Below are positions 27,169 to 39,241 of a stretch of 64,000 nt of DNA, piece after piece (within the stretch, counting starts at the first letter, position 1; the number at the start of each line of letters is the position of its first letter). This DNA is from Mesorhizobium caraganae. Lineage in GTDB: Bacteria; Pseudomonadota; Alphaproteobacteria; Rhizobiales; Rhizobiaceae. The DNA lies in assembly GCF_016836705.1 (NCBI RefSeq), contig NZ_JAFCGY010000001.1, forward strand, positions 1,364,001 through 1,428,000, written 5' to 3'. The notes beneath the pieces were generated by a model, which was given only the letters and a program-made list of their open reading frames with translations, ran no database searches and was not told the origin of the DNA. A program made the position numbers and the translations under genes.

Positions 27169-27172
<4 letters not shown>
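26522..27172 (+). CDS. YlxR/DUF448 and L7Ae-type RNA-binding fusion protein
   Basis: A 216-residue fusion. Residues 1-75 are the YlxR (DUF448) domain, with [19 protein letters not shown] and the conserved LPGRGCWVS. Residues 85-175 resemble the L7Ae/YlxQ fold ([21 protein letters not shown]). In Firmicutes the two domains are separate genes, ylxR and ylxQ, at the same place between nusA and infB; the fusion is usual in alphaproteobacteria. It probably binds RNA, perhaps rRNA. Its last four bases overlap the infB ATG. Confidence 0.88.
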
Positions 27173-29733
<2,561 letters not shown>

Positions 29734-29756
29734 GTTCGTATACTGTCGAAATGACC

Positions 29757-29782
29757 GGGCGGTGGTCGAAAGACCGCCGCCC
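29757..29782 (+). other. GAAA-capped hairpin after infB
   Basis: GGGCGGTGGTC (29757-29767) and GACCGCCGCCC (29772-29782) make 11 pairs (one T-G) closed by a GAAA tetraloop. It follows the infB stop by 23 bases. Only TAACTTTAAT comes next, so it is a weak terminator at best, and may mark an RNA-processing or stabilising site within the operon. Confidence 0.55.
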
Positions 29783-29790
29783 TAACTTTA

Positions 29791-29840
29791 ATGCCTGTCG
29801 CCCAAAAGTGCGTAGCGGTTTTGGGATAAACGACATGCAT
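29791..29840. repeat. Short palindromic repeat, family B
   Basis: ATGCCTGTCG and CGACATGCAT bound a core CCCAAAAGTGCGTAGCGG with TTTTGGG. It lies between infB and rbfA, eight bases after the GAAA hairpin. Near-identical copies are at 49450 and 49510. Confidence 0.75.
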
Positions 29841-29904
29841 AAAACAAGTATGAGACGTGCGGCACGGTCCCATCCCGCGCCTCACGCTTTCAGGATTGAG
29901 AACA

Positions 29905-30324
29905 ATGCCCCGTCCAACCGTCTCCAGCCCATCCCAGCGCATGTTGCGCGTTGCCGAACAGGTGCGCCATGCACTCTCCGAAACCTTGCAGCGCGGCGAG
30001 ATCATCGATCCGCTGATCGAGAATACCGTGGTGTCGGTCTCGGAAGTGCGCATGTCGCCCGACTTGAGGGTTGCCACTGCTTTTGTCTCGCCGCTCGGCG
30101 CCAAGGATACCGGTGCGGTGATCGACGCGCTCAACAAGCACGCGAAATTCGTCCGTGGCCGCGTCTCCGGCGCGCTGCGGCAGATGAAGTTCATGCCGGA
30201 GTTCCGCTTCAAGCTCGACACGTCCTTCGACAATTTTGCCAGGATCAACGATCTCTTGAAGTCGCCCGAAGTCGCGCGAGACTTGGGCGCCGATGGCGAA
30301 GACAAGAACAAGGACGAGAAATAG
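29905..30324 (+). CDS. rbfA: Ribosome-binding factor A
   Basis: A 139-residue KH-like protein required for 30S maturation and cold adaptation. The N-terminus [19 protein letters not shown] and the middle [20 protein letters not shown] are typical. The ATG at 29905 gives the standard N-terminus; AGGA precedes it. The stop TAG overlaps the GTG start of truB. Confidence 0.93.
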   Translation: MPRPTVSSPSQRMLRVAEQVRHALSETLQRGEIIDPLIENTVVSVSEVRMSPDLRVATAFVSPLGAKDTGAVIDALNKHAKFVRGRVSGALRQMKFMPEFRFKLDTSFDNFARINDLLKSPEVARDLGADGEDKNKDEK

Positions 30325-31289
30325 TGGGGCGCCGCGGCAAGAAGAAGGGCCGGCCGATCTCCGGCTGGGTGGTGCTGGACAAGCCGGTCGGCATGGGCTC
30401 CACCGAAGCCGTCTCCAAGATCAAATGGCTGTTCCAGGCCGAAAAGGCCGGCCACGCCGGCACACTCGATCCGCTGGCCTCCGGCATGCTGCCGATCGCG
30501 CTCGGCGAGGCGACCAAGACCGTGCCTTACGTCCAGGACGGCGCCAAGATCTATCGTTTCACAGTCGCCTGGGGCGAGGAGCGCTCGACTGACGACCTCG
30601 AGGGTCCGGTAACGCAAAACTCCGACCGGCGTCCGGCCGAGGCCGACGTCAGGGCGCTTCTGCCGAAATACACCGGCGTCATCATGCAGACGCCGCCGCA
30701 ATTCTCGGCCATCAAGATAGCGGGCGAACGCGCCTACGACCTCGCCCGCGAGGGCGAGACGGTCGACATACCCGCGCGGGAGATCGAAATCGGCCGCCTC
30801 GATATTGTGGAGCACGCCGCCGACCGCACCCTGTTCGAGGTCGAATGTGGCAAGGGCACCTATGTGCGCTCGCTGGCCCGCGACATGGGCCGCGACCTTG
30901 GCTGCTTCGGTCATATCGCCGAACTACGCCGGGTTGAGGTAGAGCCGTTCACCCAGGAAGATTTCGTCACCGTCGCTGAGTTGGAGGCCGCCCGTTTCGG
31001 CGAACAGCGCGAAGCTGACGGCGACGCCGATGTTGTCGATGCGCCGATCGACTTCGGCGCCATCGATGCGCTGCTTGTCGATACGGCGGCCGCGCTCGAC
31101 TGCCTGCCGCAGATCGCCATCAGCGACGAAGCGGCGACCAAGATTCGTCTTGGCAATCCCGTCATCATCCGCGGTCGCGACGCGCCCGTGGAAGCCGAGG
31201 AAGCCTGCGCCACCGCGCGCGGCAAGCTGGTCGCCATAGGCGCCATCGAGCAAGGCATGTTCAAGCCGAAGCGGGTCTTTGCCGGCTGA
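30324..31289 (+). CDS. truB: tRNA pseudouridine(55) synthase
   Basis: A 321-residue enzyme that makes pseudouridine 55 in the T loop of tRNAs. The motif [15 protein letters not shown] contains the catalytic aspartate D49, and [13 protein letters not shown] is another family mark. A C-terminal PUA-like region follows. It starts at GTG, overlapping the rbfA stop by one base (TAGTG), the common rbfA-truB coupling. The reading frame is open far upstream, but that part is shadow over rbfA. Confidence 0.94.
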   Translation: MGRRGKKKGRPISGWVVLDKPVGMGSTEAVSKIKWLFQAEKAGHAGTLDPLASGMLPIALGEATKTVPYVQDGAKIYRFTVAWGEERSTDDLEGPVTQNSDRRPAEADVRALLPKYTGVIMQTPPQFSAIKIAGERAYDLAREGETVDIPAREIEIGRLDIVEHAADRTLFEVECGKGTYVRSLARDMGRDLGCFGHIAELRRVEVEPFTQEDFVTVAELEAARFGEQREADGDADVVDAPIDFGAIDALLVDTAAALDCLPQIAISDEAATKIRLGNPVIIRGRDAPVEAEEACATARGKLVAIGAIEQGMFKPKRVFAG

Positions 31290-31332
31290 CCACTCTCGTC
31301 TAGTTTCACTCGAGGTTACATCCGAGGGGCAG

Positions 31333-32427
31333 ATGGCAAAGGCTGAGGCTGTGAAGAAGCGGGCGCCGGTGAAAACGCGGCGACCGCCGGTCGGCGCTTC
31401 GCCAGGCACGCTGATCGCCGATCCGGCGGCGCGCCGCTCCGAGCTCCGGCTGACGCTGATCTCGCCGGAAAAATTCAAGACCATCGACAAGGCCAGCATC
31501 GATGATCTCAACACCCATTGCGACAACTGGCCGGTCGTCTGGCTGGATTGCACCGGGCTGGCCAACATCCAGCTGATCGAGGAGATCGGCCGGATTTTCA
31601 ACCTGCATCCGCTGGCTCTGGAAGATGTCGTCAACACCGGCCAGCGGCCGAAGGTCGATTTCTTCGAGGATCACGCCTTCGTCGTCATGCGCATGATCGA
31701 CGACGTCAAGGTGCATCGCTACGAGCAGATCGCGGTGTTCTTCGGCAGGAATTTCGTCGTCACCTTCCAGGAGCGCGAAGGCGATCCGTTCGATCCCGTG
31801 CGCAAGCGCATTGCCGCCTCGCTGCCCAACCGCTTGCGGATGCGCGGCGCCGACTATCTGGCCTATGCGCTCATCGACGCCATCGTCGACAGCTATTTCC
31901 CGCCGATTGAGGCCGCGAGCGAGGAGGTCGACGGCATCGAGGACGAGATGCTCAACACCCCGCACAAGCATCAGATGCGGCAACTGCACGAATTGCGGCG
32001 CGACGCCAATGTGCTCAAGGGCGTGCTGTGGCCGATGCGCGATGCGCTGGCGACGCTGATCCGCAACGACGTGCCCTATGTGAAGCCCGAAACGAAGATC
32101 TTCTTCAACGACACGCTCGACCACGCACTGCGGCTGATCGAGCTGGTCGAGAACCAGCGCGACATGCTGACCGGCCTGATCGAAATGCATCTGTCGCTGA
32201 GCCAGGCGCGCACCAACGATGTCATCTCTTACCTGACCATCGTCTCGGTGATCTTCATGCCGTTAACCTTCCTGGTTGGTATCTGGGGGATGAATTTCGA
32301 CCCTGAAAGCTCGCCATGGAATATGCCGGAACTGAAAGCCTATTATGGCTACCCGGCTTCGCTGCTGTTCATGCTGGCCGTTGCTGTCGGCCTGATCGTC
32401 TTCTTCAAACGCAAGAAGTGGCTCTAA
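31333..32427 (+). CDS. CorA family divalent cation transporter
   Basis: A 364-residue channel-type transporter. A large N-terminal cytoplasmic domain is followed by two C-terminal membrane helices with the selectivity motif GMN in WGMNFDPES. The signature YLTIVSVIFMPLTFLVGIWG is conserved. Magnesium or cobalt import is the usual CorA function, but a ZntB-like zinc role is possible. GAGGGG lies three bases before the ATG at 31333. It sits between truB and rpsO, 43 bases after truB, perhaps as a passenger of that operon. Confidence 0.87.
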   Translation: MAKAEAVKKRAPVKTRRPPVGASPGTLIADPAARRSELRLTLISPEKFKTIDKASIDDLNTHCDNWPVVWLDCTGLANIQLIEEIGRIFNLHPLALEDVVNTGQRPKVDFFEDHAFVVMRMIDDVKVHRYEQIAVFFGRNFVVTFQEREGDPFDPVRKRIAASLPNRLRMRGADYLAYALIDAIVDSYFPPIEAASEEVDGIEDEMLNTPHKHQMRQLHELRRDANVLKGVLWPMRDALATLIRNDVPYVKPETKIFFNDTLDHALRLIELVENQRDMLTGLIEMHLSLSQARTNDVISYLTIVSVIFMPLTFLVGIWGMNFDPESSPWNMPELKAYYGYPASLLFMLAVAVGLIVFFKRKKWL

Positions 32428-32470
32428 TGCATGTCGCCCAGAAGTGTCAGCGGTTCTGGGCGACATGCAG
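32427..32470. repeat. Short palindromic repeat, family B (variant with paired changes)
   Basis: ATGCATGTCG and CGACATGCAG surround CCCAGAAGTGTCAGCGGTTCTGGG. Compared with other family B copies the left arm has A to G and the right arm T to C at the partner position, so pairing is kept. It lies immediately after corA. The rest of the 32428-32707 gap should hold the rpsO promoter but shows no clear motif. Confidence 0.7.
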
Positions 32471-32707
32471 AACAAAGATCTCACGCGCGTACCCCACGCG
32501 CTTGAGGCCTCCGGCATCAGGGAAATCTTGAATTCCCCAGCGAAAGCCTGCGACAAGCCGGCTTTATGAATTGGGCTGGTGTTTTCCAGGGAATTGCCCT
32601 ATATGCGCCGCAGCATCGCGCCATGTCGCGTTGCTTGCACCGGCCCCTGCTGGACGACATCCCGGCTGAGGGCGACCCGTTTCCTCAAACAGATAAGGAA
32701 AAACACG

Positions 32708-32977
32708 ATGTCGATTACTGCCGAGCGCAAAAAGGAATTGATGGGTGAATTCGCAACCGCCAAGGGCGATACCGGGTCTCCGGAAGTCCAGGTGGCCATC
32801 CTTTCCGAGCGCATCAAGAACCTGACCGACCACTTCAAGGACCACAAGAAGGATAACCATTCCCGCCGTGGTCTGCTCGCTCTCGTCTCCCAGCGCCGCA
32901 GCCTGCTTGATTATCTCAAGCGCAAGGATGACGCGCGCTATCAGACGCTGATCGAGAAGCTCGGTCTGCGCCGTTGA
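32708..32977 (+). CDS. rpsO: 30S ribosomal protein S15
   Basis: An 89-residue protein starting [16 protein letters not shown] and including [16 protein letters not shown] and [20 protein letters not shown], the S15 signatures. It binds helices 20-22 of 16S rRNA early in 30S assembly. The usual rpsO-pnp order is kept. The ATG at 32708 gives exactly the standard length. A 15-pair hairpin follows its stop. Confidence 0.97.
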   Translation: MSITAERKKELMGEFATAKGDTGSPEVQVAILSERIKNLTDHFKDHKKDNHSRRGLLALVSQRRSLLDYLKRKDDARYQTLIEKLGLRR

Positions 32978-32983
32978 CGAATT

Positions 32984-33017
32984 GACCGGCGGGCTTTCTT
33001 CGGAGAGTCCGCCGGTC
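32984..33017 (+). other. Long UUCG-capped hairpin between rpsO and pnp
   Basis: Bases 32984-32998 pair with 33003-33017 in a continuous 15-pair stem (two G-T pairs) closed by a TTCG tetraloop with a C-G closing pair. No U-run follows. Its position, seven bases after rpsO, matches where E. coli has the rpsO terminator and the RNase III-processed pnp leader. The remaining 33018-33255 holds the pnp leader. Confidence 0.7.
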
Positions 33018-33255
33018 GCGCATTCTGCCAGTCGCATCGATTGGCCAGACCCGGTTTCGAGCGTGCAGAGGGCCACTCGAAACCGCCCATGGACGGTCAT
33101 GGGGCAGGATTGCAGGACGCTCGTGCGCTGACCAGCGCCGAAATTTACCCGAGCTTCCCGTTGTCTTGCCCGTGGCTGCCCGAGAAAGGAAGCCAGGGAA
33201 GGGCATCCGCGCACCGTGAAACGGCGCGGCCCTTTCCGCTTATTAAGGACAAGAC

Positions 33256-35403
33256 ATGTTCAATCACCACAAAGTGGAAATCGAATGGGGCGGTCGTCCG
33301 CTCATCCTGGAAACCGGCAAGATCGCGCGTCAGGCTGACGGCGCGGTGCTCGCGACCTACGGCGAAACCAAGGTTCTCGCCACCGTCGTTTCGATGAAAG
33401 AGCCGAAGCCGGGCCTCGATTTCTTCCCGCTGACCGTCAACTACCAGGAAAAGACCTACGCCGCCGGCAAGATCCCGGGCGGCTACTTCAAGCGCGAAGG
33501 CCGTCCGAGCGAAAAGGAAACGCTGGTTTCCCGTCTCATCGACCGCCCGATCCGCCCGCTCTTCGCCGATGGCTACAAGAACGACACCCAGATCGTCGTC
33601 ACCGTCGTCCAGCATGACCTCGAAAACGATCCGGACATCCTGTCGATCGTTGCCACCTCGGCCGCTCTGACGCTCTCGGGCGTTCCCTTCATGGGCCCGG
33701 TCGGCGGCGCCCGCGTCGGTTACATCAACGGCGAATATGTGCTCAACCCGCATGTCGACGAGATGCAGGAATCCAAGCTCGACCTCGTTGTCGCCGGCAC
33801 CGCCGACGCCGTTCTGATGGTCGAGTCCGAAGCCAAGGAACTTGGCGAAGAGCTGATGCTCGGTGCCGTGATGTTCGGCCACAAGGGCTTCCAGCCGGTG
33901 ATCGACGCCATCATCAAGCTGGCCGAAGTTGCCGCCAAGGAGCCGCGCGATTTCACGGCGCCGGATTATTCCGCGCTTGAAGCCGAGATGTTGAAGATCG
34001 TCGGCGACGAGCTCAGCAATGCCTACAAGAATGTCGACAAGCAGAAGCGCTACGCCGCCGTCGACGCCGTCAAGGCGAAGGTCAAGGCAGCGTTTGCCCC
34101 GGCCGAAGGCGAAGACGCCAAGTACACGTCCGAGCAGATCGGCTCGGTGTTCAAGGAACTCCAGGCCAAGGTCGTGCGCTGGAACATCCTCGACACCGGC
34201 TCGCGCATCGACGGCCGTGACCTCAAGACCGTCCGCAAGATCGTCTCCGAAGTCGGCGTTTTGCCGCGCACTCACGGTTCGGCGCTGTTTACCCGCGGCG
34301 AGACCCAGGCGCTGGTCGTTGCCACGCTCGGCACCGGCGAGGACGAGCAGTATGTCGATTCGCTGACCGGCATGTACAAGGAGAAGTTCCTCCTTCACTA
34401 CAACTTCCCTCCCTACTCCGTCGGTGAGACCGGCCGCATGGGTTCGCCGGGCCGCCGCGAAATCGGTCACGGCAAGCTCGCTTGGCGCGCCATCCGTCCG
34501 ATGCTGCCCTCCGCTGACCAGTTCCCCTACACGCTGCGTGTCGTCTCGGAGATCACCGAGTCCAACGGCTCGTCGTCGATGGCGACCGTCTGCGGCACCT
34601 CGCTGGCGCTGATGGATGCCGGCGTGCCGCTGGCCAAGCCCGTCGCCGGTATCGCCATGGGCCTGATCAAGGAAGGCGAGCGCTTCGCGGTTCTGTCCGA
34701 CATCCTGGGTGACGAAGATCACCTCGGCGACATGGACTTCAAGGTCGCCGGTACCGCCAACGGCATCACCTCGCTGCAGATGGACATCAAGATCGAGGGC
34801 ATCACCGAGGAGATCATGAAGATCGCGCTGGACCAGGCCAAGGATGGCCGCCAGCATATCCTCGGCGAGATGGCGCATGCTCTGACCGGCGCCCGCCCGG
34901 AACTCGGTGAGTTCGCACCGCGCATCGAGGTCATGCACATCCCGACCGACAAGATCCGCGACGTCATCGGCTCCGGCGGCAAGGTCATCCGCGAGATCGT
35001 CGAGAAGACTGGCGCCAAGATCAACATCGAGGATGACGGCACGGTCAAGATCGCTTCGTCGAACGCCAAGGAGATCGAGGCGGCCAAGAAGTGGATCCAC
35101 ACCATCGTCGCCGAGCCGGAAGTCGGCGAGATCTACGAAGGCACGGTCGTCAAGACCGCCGACTTCGGCGCTTTCGTCAACTTCTTCGGCCCGCGTGACG
35201 GCCTCGTTCACATTTCGCAGCTTGCCAACGACCGGGTCGCCAAGACCTCGGACGTCGTCAAGGAAGGCGACAAGGTCTGGGTCAAGCTGATGGGCTTCGA
35301 CGAGCGCGGCAAGGTCCGCCTGTCGATGAAGGTCGTCGACCAGGCCACCGGCAAGGAAATCGTCCGCGACAAGAAGGCCGAAGGCGAAGAAAACGCCGCC
35401 TGA
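33256..35403 (+). CDS. pnp: Polyribonucleotide nucleotidyltransferase (PNPase)
   Basis: A 715-residue 3'-to-5' exoribonuclease that degrades RNA phosphorolytically. Two RNase PH domains carry [16 protein letters not shown] and [18 protein letters not shown]. The KH domain is near residue 560 ([16 protein letters not shown]) and the S1 domain near 624 ([17 protein letters not shown]). PNPase commonly represses its own mRNA after RNase III cuts the leader, and a strong hairpin lies upstream here. A clean terminator follows. Confidence 0.96.
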   Translation: MFNHHKVEIEWGGRPLILETGKIARQADGAVLATYGETKVLATVVSMKEPKPGLDFFPLTVNYQEKTYAAGKIPGGYFKREGRPSEKETLVSRLIDRPIRPLFADGYKNDTQIVVTVVQHDLENDPDILSIVATSAALTLSGVPFMGPVGGARVGYINGEYVLNPHVDEMQESKLDLVVAGTADAVLMVESEAKELGEELMLGAVMFGHKGFQPVIDAIIKLAEVAAKEPRDFTAPDYSALEAEMLKIVGDELSNAYKNVDKQKRYAAVDAVKAKVKAAFAPAEGEDAKYTSEQIGSVFKELQAKVVRWNILDTGSRIDGRDLKTVRKIVSEVGVLPRTHGSALFTRGETQALVVATLGTGEDEQYVDSLTGMYKEKFLLHYNFPPYSVGETGRMGSPGRREIGHGKLAWRAIRPMLPSADQFPYTLRVVSEITESNGSSSMATVCGTSLALMDAGVPLAKPVAGIAMGLIKEGERFAVLSDILGDEDHLGDMDFKVAGTANGITSLQMDIKIEGITEEIMKIALDQAKDGRQHILGEMAHALTGARPELGEFAPRIEVMHIPTDKIRDVIGSGGKVIREIVEKTGAKINIEDDGTVKIASSNAKEIEAAKKWIHTIVAEPEVGEIYEGTVVKTADFGAFVNFFGPRDGLVHISQLANDRVAKTSDVVKEGDKVWVKLMGFDERGKVRLSMKVVDQATGKEIVRDKKAEGEENAA

Positions 35404-35423
35404 GCGGTCTGATAGTGAAATTG

Positions 35424-35454
35424 AAACGGGCGCGGCATAGGTCGCGCCCGTTTT
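35424..35454 (+). terminator. Intrinsic terminator of pnp
   Basis: AAACGGGCGCG (35424-35434) pairs perfectly with CGCGCCCGTTT (35443-35453) around GCATAGGT and ends in TTTT. It follows the pnp stop by 20 bases. Confidence 0.85.
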
Positions 35455-35493
35455 CGTTTAAGACCCGGTTTGTTTCAGGCATGAGATCGAAGA

Positions 35494-36507
35494 ATGGCCG
35501 CTGAGCCGCTGAAGACACTGTTCCATCCCTTCGAGGCCGAGGCGCTGCCTCTGCCGCAAAAGGGCGAACGTGTGCTGTTCCTCGGCGCCGAGCCCGGCTT
35601 CCGCCTGCCGGGAGGTTTTGAGGCGGCGCTTCACCTCGTGCAGGGCTTCCGGCCGCATTTCCGCGTGCTGGAGCGTGCCGGCAACACGGTGACGCCGCGT
35701 CAGGAAGGCGATGCATTCGATGCAGCGCTCGTCCTCGTCGGTCGCCATCGCGGCCAGAACGAGATGCGCATAGCCGAGGCGATCGAACGCGTTGCACCGG
35801 GCGGCCTGATCGTTGTCGCCGGCGGCAAGGAGGACGGCATCGACAGCCTGCGCAAGCGCATCGACGAGCTTGTGCCGCTCGAAGGCCATCTGCCGAAACA
35901 TCACGGCATTGCCTTCTGGCTTCGCCGTCCTGTCAATCTGGTCGCTGCGGAAAAACTCCGGATCGCCAACCCTGTCGCGCTGATCGATGGCCACTTCCGC
36001 ACCGCGCCCGGCATGTTTTCCTTCGATCGCATCGACGCCGGCTCAAAGCTTCTGGTCGACAACCTGCCCAAAGACCTGCGTGGCAAGATCGCCGATTTCT
36101 GCGCAGGTTGGGGCTATGTCGCTGCCGAGATTGCGGCAAGTTCACCCGGCATAACCGGGCTCGACCTCTACGAGGCGGATTTCGACGCGCTTGAGGCGGC
36201 CAAAAACAATATCGGCAACATAGGCTTTGAGGCGGGCTTCTTCTGGATCGATCTGCTGAGCGAGCCGGTCGAGCGGCGCTATGACGTGATCGTCATGAAC
36301 CCGCCCTTCCATCGCAGCCGGGCGGCCGAGCCGGAAATCGGCGCCGGCATGATCCAGGCGGCAGGCAAGGCGCTGAAGCCGGGCGGGCGGCTGTTCATGG
36401 TGGCAAACCGCCAGCTGCCTTACGAACCGGCTCTGAAGGCCGTATTCTCCAGCCATTCCGAACTCGCCCGCGACGGCATGTTCAAGGTCTTTGCCGCGCG
36501 TCGATAG
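35494..36507 (+). CDS. Class I SAM-dependent methyltransferase, RsmC-like
   Basis: A 337-residue protein with two methyltransferase-like halves. The C-terminal half has the SAM-binding stretch FCAGWGYVAAEIAASSPGIT and the catalytic motif VIVMNPPFHRSRA, as in RsmC, which makes m2G1207 in 16S rRNA. The N-terminal half (with LILVVAGGKEDGID-like residues) resembles its degenerate partner domain. It follows the pnp terminator, so has its own promoter in the short gap. Specific rRNA target is inferred from family. Confidence 0.82.
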   Translation: MAAEPLKTLFHPFEAEALPLPQKGERVLFLGAEPGFRLPGGFEAALHLVQGFRPHFRVLERAGNTVTPRQEGDAFDAALVLVGRHRGQNEMRIAEAIERVAPGGLIVVAGGKEDGIDSLRKRIDELVPLEGHLPKHHGIAFWLRRPVNLVAAEKLRIANPVALIDGHFRTAPGMFSFDRIDAGSKLLVDNLPKDLRGKIADFCAGWGYVAAEIAASSPGITGLDLYEADFDALEAAKNNIGNIGFEAGFFWIDLLSEPVERRYDVIVMNPPFHRSRAAEPEIGAGMIQAAGKALKPGGRLFMVANRQLPYEPALKAVFSSHSELARDGMFKVFAARR

Positions 36508-36538
36508 GACAACTTCCGGAAGGCAGCGTAGCGCCGCC

Positions 36539-38092
36539 TCAATGCATGCTGACGATGCGCGCCGGCTCGTGGACGGGAATGGTCGCTCTGATCTCGCCGG
36601 GCTTGATCTTGAGCGGCGCCGGCCTGCCGAACAGATAGCCTTGCACCATCTCGCAGCCGGCCGCTCGCAAGAGCGTCGCCTGGTTCTCGGTCTCGACGCC
36701 TTCGGCGATGATGCCGACGCCGAGCGCCCGTGACAGGCCGACGATGGTGGAGACAACAGCACCCGAATTGGAATCGGTGTCCATGCGGCTGATGAAGGAG
36801 CGGTCGATCTTCAGCTTGCCGAAGGCGAAGTCGATCAGATAGCTCAGATTGGAATAGCCGGTACCGAAATCGTCGACGGCCACCGAAATGCCCATGTCGG
36901 CAAGCTGCCGCAGGATGATGGCGGCGCGGTCGCGGTCCTGCATCATCGCCGTCTCGGTCAGTTCGAGCTCCAGCCGTGACGGCTTGATGCCGGTGCTGGC
37001 CATCGTGTCGCGCACGATACCGACGAAATCCTTGGTCATGAACTGGACCGGCGAGATGTTGACGGCAACAAAGCAGTCCTCGGGCAAATGGCGGGCATCG
37101 CTGCAGGCCTTGTGCAGCACCCAATTGCCGATCGGGTGGATCATGCCGGTCTCTTCGGCGATCGGAATGAACTCCATCGGCGGGATCATGCCCCGTTCCG
37201 GATGTTTCCAGCGGATCAGCGCCTCGTAGCCGACGATGCGGCCGCTCGGAAGATCAAGCTGCGGCTGGTAGTGGAGGTCGAAATCGCCGCGGTCGAAGGC
37301 GATGTGCAGCTCGGATTCGACCCAGTGGCGGTAATCGGCTACCTGGCCCATGTCGGAATGGAAGACCGCCCAGTTGCCCACCCCGCCGGCGCGCGCATTC
37401 TGCAGCGCTAGGTTGGAGCGGCGCAGGACGAGGACGGGATCGACGCCGTCCTTCGGCATCGCCACGATGCCCACCGACAGGCCGACCGATTGCAGGTGGG
37501 AATCGAGCTGGTAGGGCTTCAGCATCTCCTCGATCAGGGTTTCGACGGTGGCTTCCATCGATCCCTGCATCTCATGTTCCGAGACGAGGATGGCGAACTC
37601 GCCGGCGCCGATGCGCCCCATCACCGTGCCCTCGGGCATGCAGGCCCTCAGTCGCTTGGTGAAGGCGCGGATCAGTTCGTCGCCATGGCTGTAGCCGATC
37701 GCGTCGTTGATCTGTTTGAAGCGGTCGATGTCGATGTCGATGAGGAACACCGGCTCGCCGGTCTTGATCGTCGCCGACGCAGCATCGGCAACCTTGCCGA
37801 CCATGGCTGGCCGCGCCAAAAGCCCGGTCAGCTTGTCGAAATGGGTTTCGTTGAAGACGTAGTCCACCGATTCGTCAACGCCGGCGAAGAAGGACAGGGC
37901 CGCACCGGCGGCGGCCAGTGCGCATAAAGCCGACGCGATGCCGACCATGGTTCCTGCCTGCATGCCGGCAAAGCCGTCACCGAAACCGAACTGGAGACCC
38001 CAGAGCCCGAGAACGAAACTGCCAAGGCCCGACGCGGCGACGGTGAGCAGCCGGAACACAGGTGTTCGCTTCGGATTGCTGACAGCAGGCAT
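36539..38092 (-). CDS. EAL domain cyclic-di-GMP phosphodiesterase with degenerate GGDEF
   Basis: A 517-residue inner-membrane signalling protein. Two N-terminal helices (about residues 14-34 and 46-68) leave no periplasmic sensor of any size. A GGDEF domain follows whose active site reads GAGEF (162-166), so cyclase activity is probably lost or weak, though it may still bind GTP. The EAL domain keeps E290-A-L in VGYEALIRWKHP, and ELTETAMMQD and DDFGTGYSNLSYL match active phosphodiesterases. It should lower c-di-GMP, affecting motility and adhesion; the Tad pilus in this window is a possible, unproven target. Confidence 0.88.
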   Translation of the reverse strand: MPAVSNPKRTPVFRLLTVAASGLGSFVLGLWGLQFGFGDGFAGMQAGTMVGIASALCALAAAGAALSFFAGVDESVDYVFNETHFDKLTGLLARPAMVGKVADAASATIKTGEPVFLIDIDIDRFKQINDAIGYSHGDELIRAFTKRLRACMPEGTVMGRIGAGEFAILVSEHEMQGSMEATVETLIEEMLKPYQLDSHLQSVGLSVGIVAMPKDGVDPVLVLRRSNLALQNARAGGVGNWAVFHSDMGQVADYRHWVESELHIAFDRGDFDLHYQPQLDLPSGRIVGYEALIRWKHPERGMIPPMEFIPIAEETGMIHPIGNWVLHKACSDARHLPEDCFVAVNISPVQFMTKDFVGIVRDTMASTGIKPSRLELELTETAMMQDRDRAAIILRQLADMGISVAVDDFGTGYSNLSYLIDFAFGKLKIDRSFISRMDTDSNSGAVVSTIVGLSRALGVGIIAEGVETENQATLLRAAGCEMVQGYLFGRPAPLKIKPGEIRATIPVHEPARIVSMH

Positions 38093-38281
38093 TACTCGGT
38101 CCCTGTCGCATGATCTCGAAAATCAACTCGACTTTCCGGAAAGATCACATGCAAATTCATAAATCCTAAAGCATCCCTTTGCGCCCAGAAAGAACGCGCA
38201 GTGCCCTAGCCATAGGACTTATAGCGGATATCTCCTTAAAATGAGTTTCCGCCAATGCATCTAATTTTACCGGAAGAATTG

Positions 38282-38352
38282 GAGCATGATCGCGAAAAGT
38301 GATCTCAGCTTTTCTCGGGCAAACGGGAACCGTTTGTCCAGAGATCATGCTT
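38282..38352. repeat. Short palindromic repeat, family A (long form)
   Basis: GAGCATGATC (38282-38291) and GATCATGC (38343-38350) bound an element with the inner GGGCAAACGG/CCGTTTGTCC hairpin, as at 24105 and 52436. The 38093-38397 gap, between the EAL gene start and the fabI stop, also holds a degenerate palindrome near 38108-38156 (GCATGATCT and AGATCACATGC); I see no gene in it. Confidence 0.7.
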
Positions 38353-38397
38353 AACCAAAAGAGATAGAGCCCCGATTTCATCGGGATGGAACGGGCT

Positions 38398-39210
38398 CTA
38401 ATCGCGTCCGCTGTCCGTCTGCTTCAACTCATCCAGTGTTGGCATGGACACGATGTGATAGCCGGAATCGACATAATGGATCTCGCCGGTGACGCCTGAC
38501 GAGAGGTCGGACAAAAGATAGAGCGCCGAGCCGCCGACCTCGTCGATGGTCACTGTGCGGCGCAGCGGCGAGTTGCGCTGCTGGTAGGAATACATGTGCC
38601 GCGCGTCCGAAATACCTGCGCCGGCCAGCGTACGCACCGGCCCCGCCGATATGCCGTTCACCCTGATGCCGCGCGGGCCGTAATCATTGGCGAGATAGCG
38701 CACACTGGCCTCCAGCCCGGCCTTGGCGACGCCCATGACATTGTAGTTCGGCATGACGCGGACAGAGCCGGCATAGGTCAGCGTGATCATCGCGCCGCCA
38801 TCGCTCATCAGCGGGGCGGCATGGCGAGCAATCTCGGTGAACGAATAGCAGGAGATGACCATGGTGCGGACGAAATTGTCGCGGCTGGTGTCGGCGTAGA
38901 GCCCCTTGAGCTCGTTCTTGTCGGAAAAGCCGATGGCGTGGACGACGAAGTCGAGCCCGCCCCATTCCTTGCCGAGCGTCTCGAAGGTGGCCGCAACCGA
39001 GGCGCTATCCTCGACGTCGCAGGGCACCACCAGTGACGCCCCGAGCTTTTCGGCGAGCGGCTTGACCCGGCGCCCGAAGGCATCGCCCTGATAGGTGAAG
39101 GCGAGCTCCGCCCCGTGTTCGGACAATTTCTTGGCGATGCCCCAGGCGATCGAATGATCGTTGGCGACGCCCATGACAAGCCCGCGCTTGCCCTTCATCA
39201 GTCCGTCCAT
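38398..39210 (-). CDS. fabI: Enoyl-[acyl-carrier-protein] reductase (NADH)
   Basis: A 270-residue short-chain dehydrogenase catalysing the last step of fatty-acid elongation. The FabI-type cofactor region GVANDHSIAWGIAKKL is clear. The catalytic pair Y156 and K163 has the Y-x6-K spacing of FabI. I use the ATG at 39210, with AAGGA nine bases before it; a TTG at 39219 is too close to that site. It is third in the fabA-fabB-fabI order, 31 bases after fabB. Triclosan-type inhibitors target this family. Confidence 0.92.
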   Translation of the reverse strand: MDGLMKGKRGLVMGVANDHSIAWGIAKKLSEHGAELAFTYQGDAFGRRVKPLAEKLGASLVVPCDVEDSASVAATFETLGKEWGGLDFVVHAIGFSDKNELKGLYADTSRDNFVRTMVISCYSFTEIARHAAPLMSDGGAMITLTYAGSVRVMPNYNVMGVAKAGLEASVRYLANDYGPRGIRVNGISAGPVRTLAGAGISDARHMYSYQQRNSPLRRTVTIDEVGGSALYLLSDLSSGVTGEIHYVDSGYHIVSMPTLDELKQTDSGRD

Positions 39211-39241
39211 GGCCGGCAATCCTTATATAAAAGCGCTGGCC

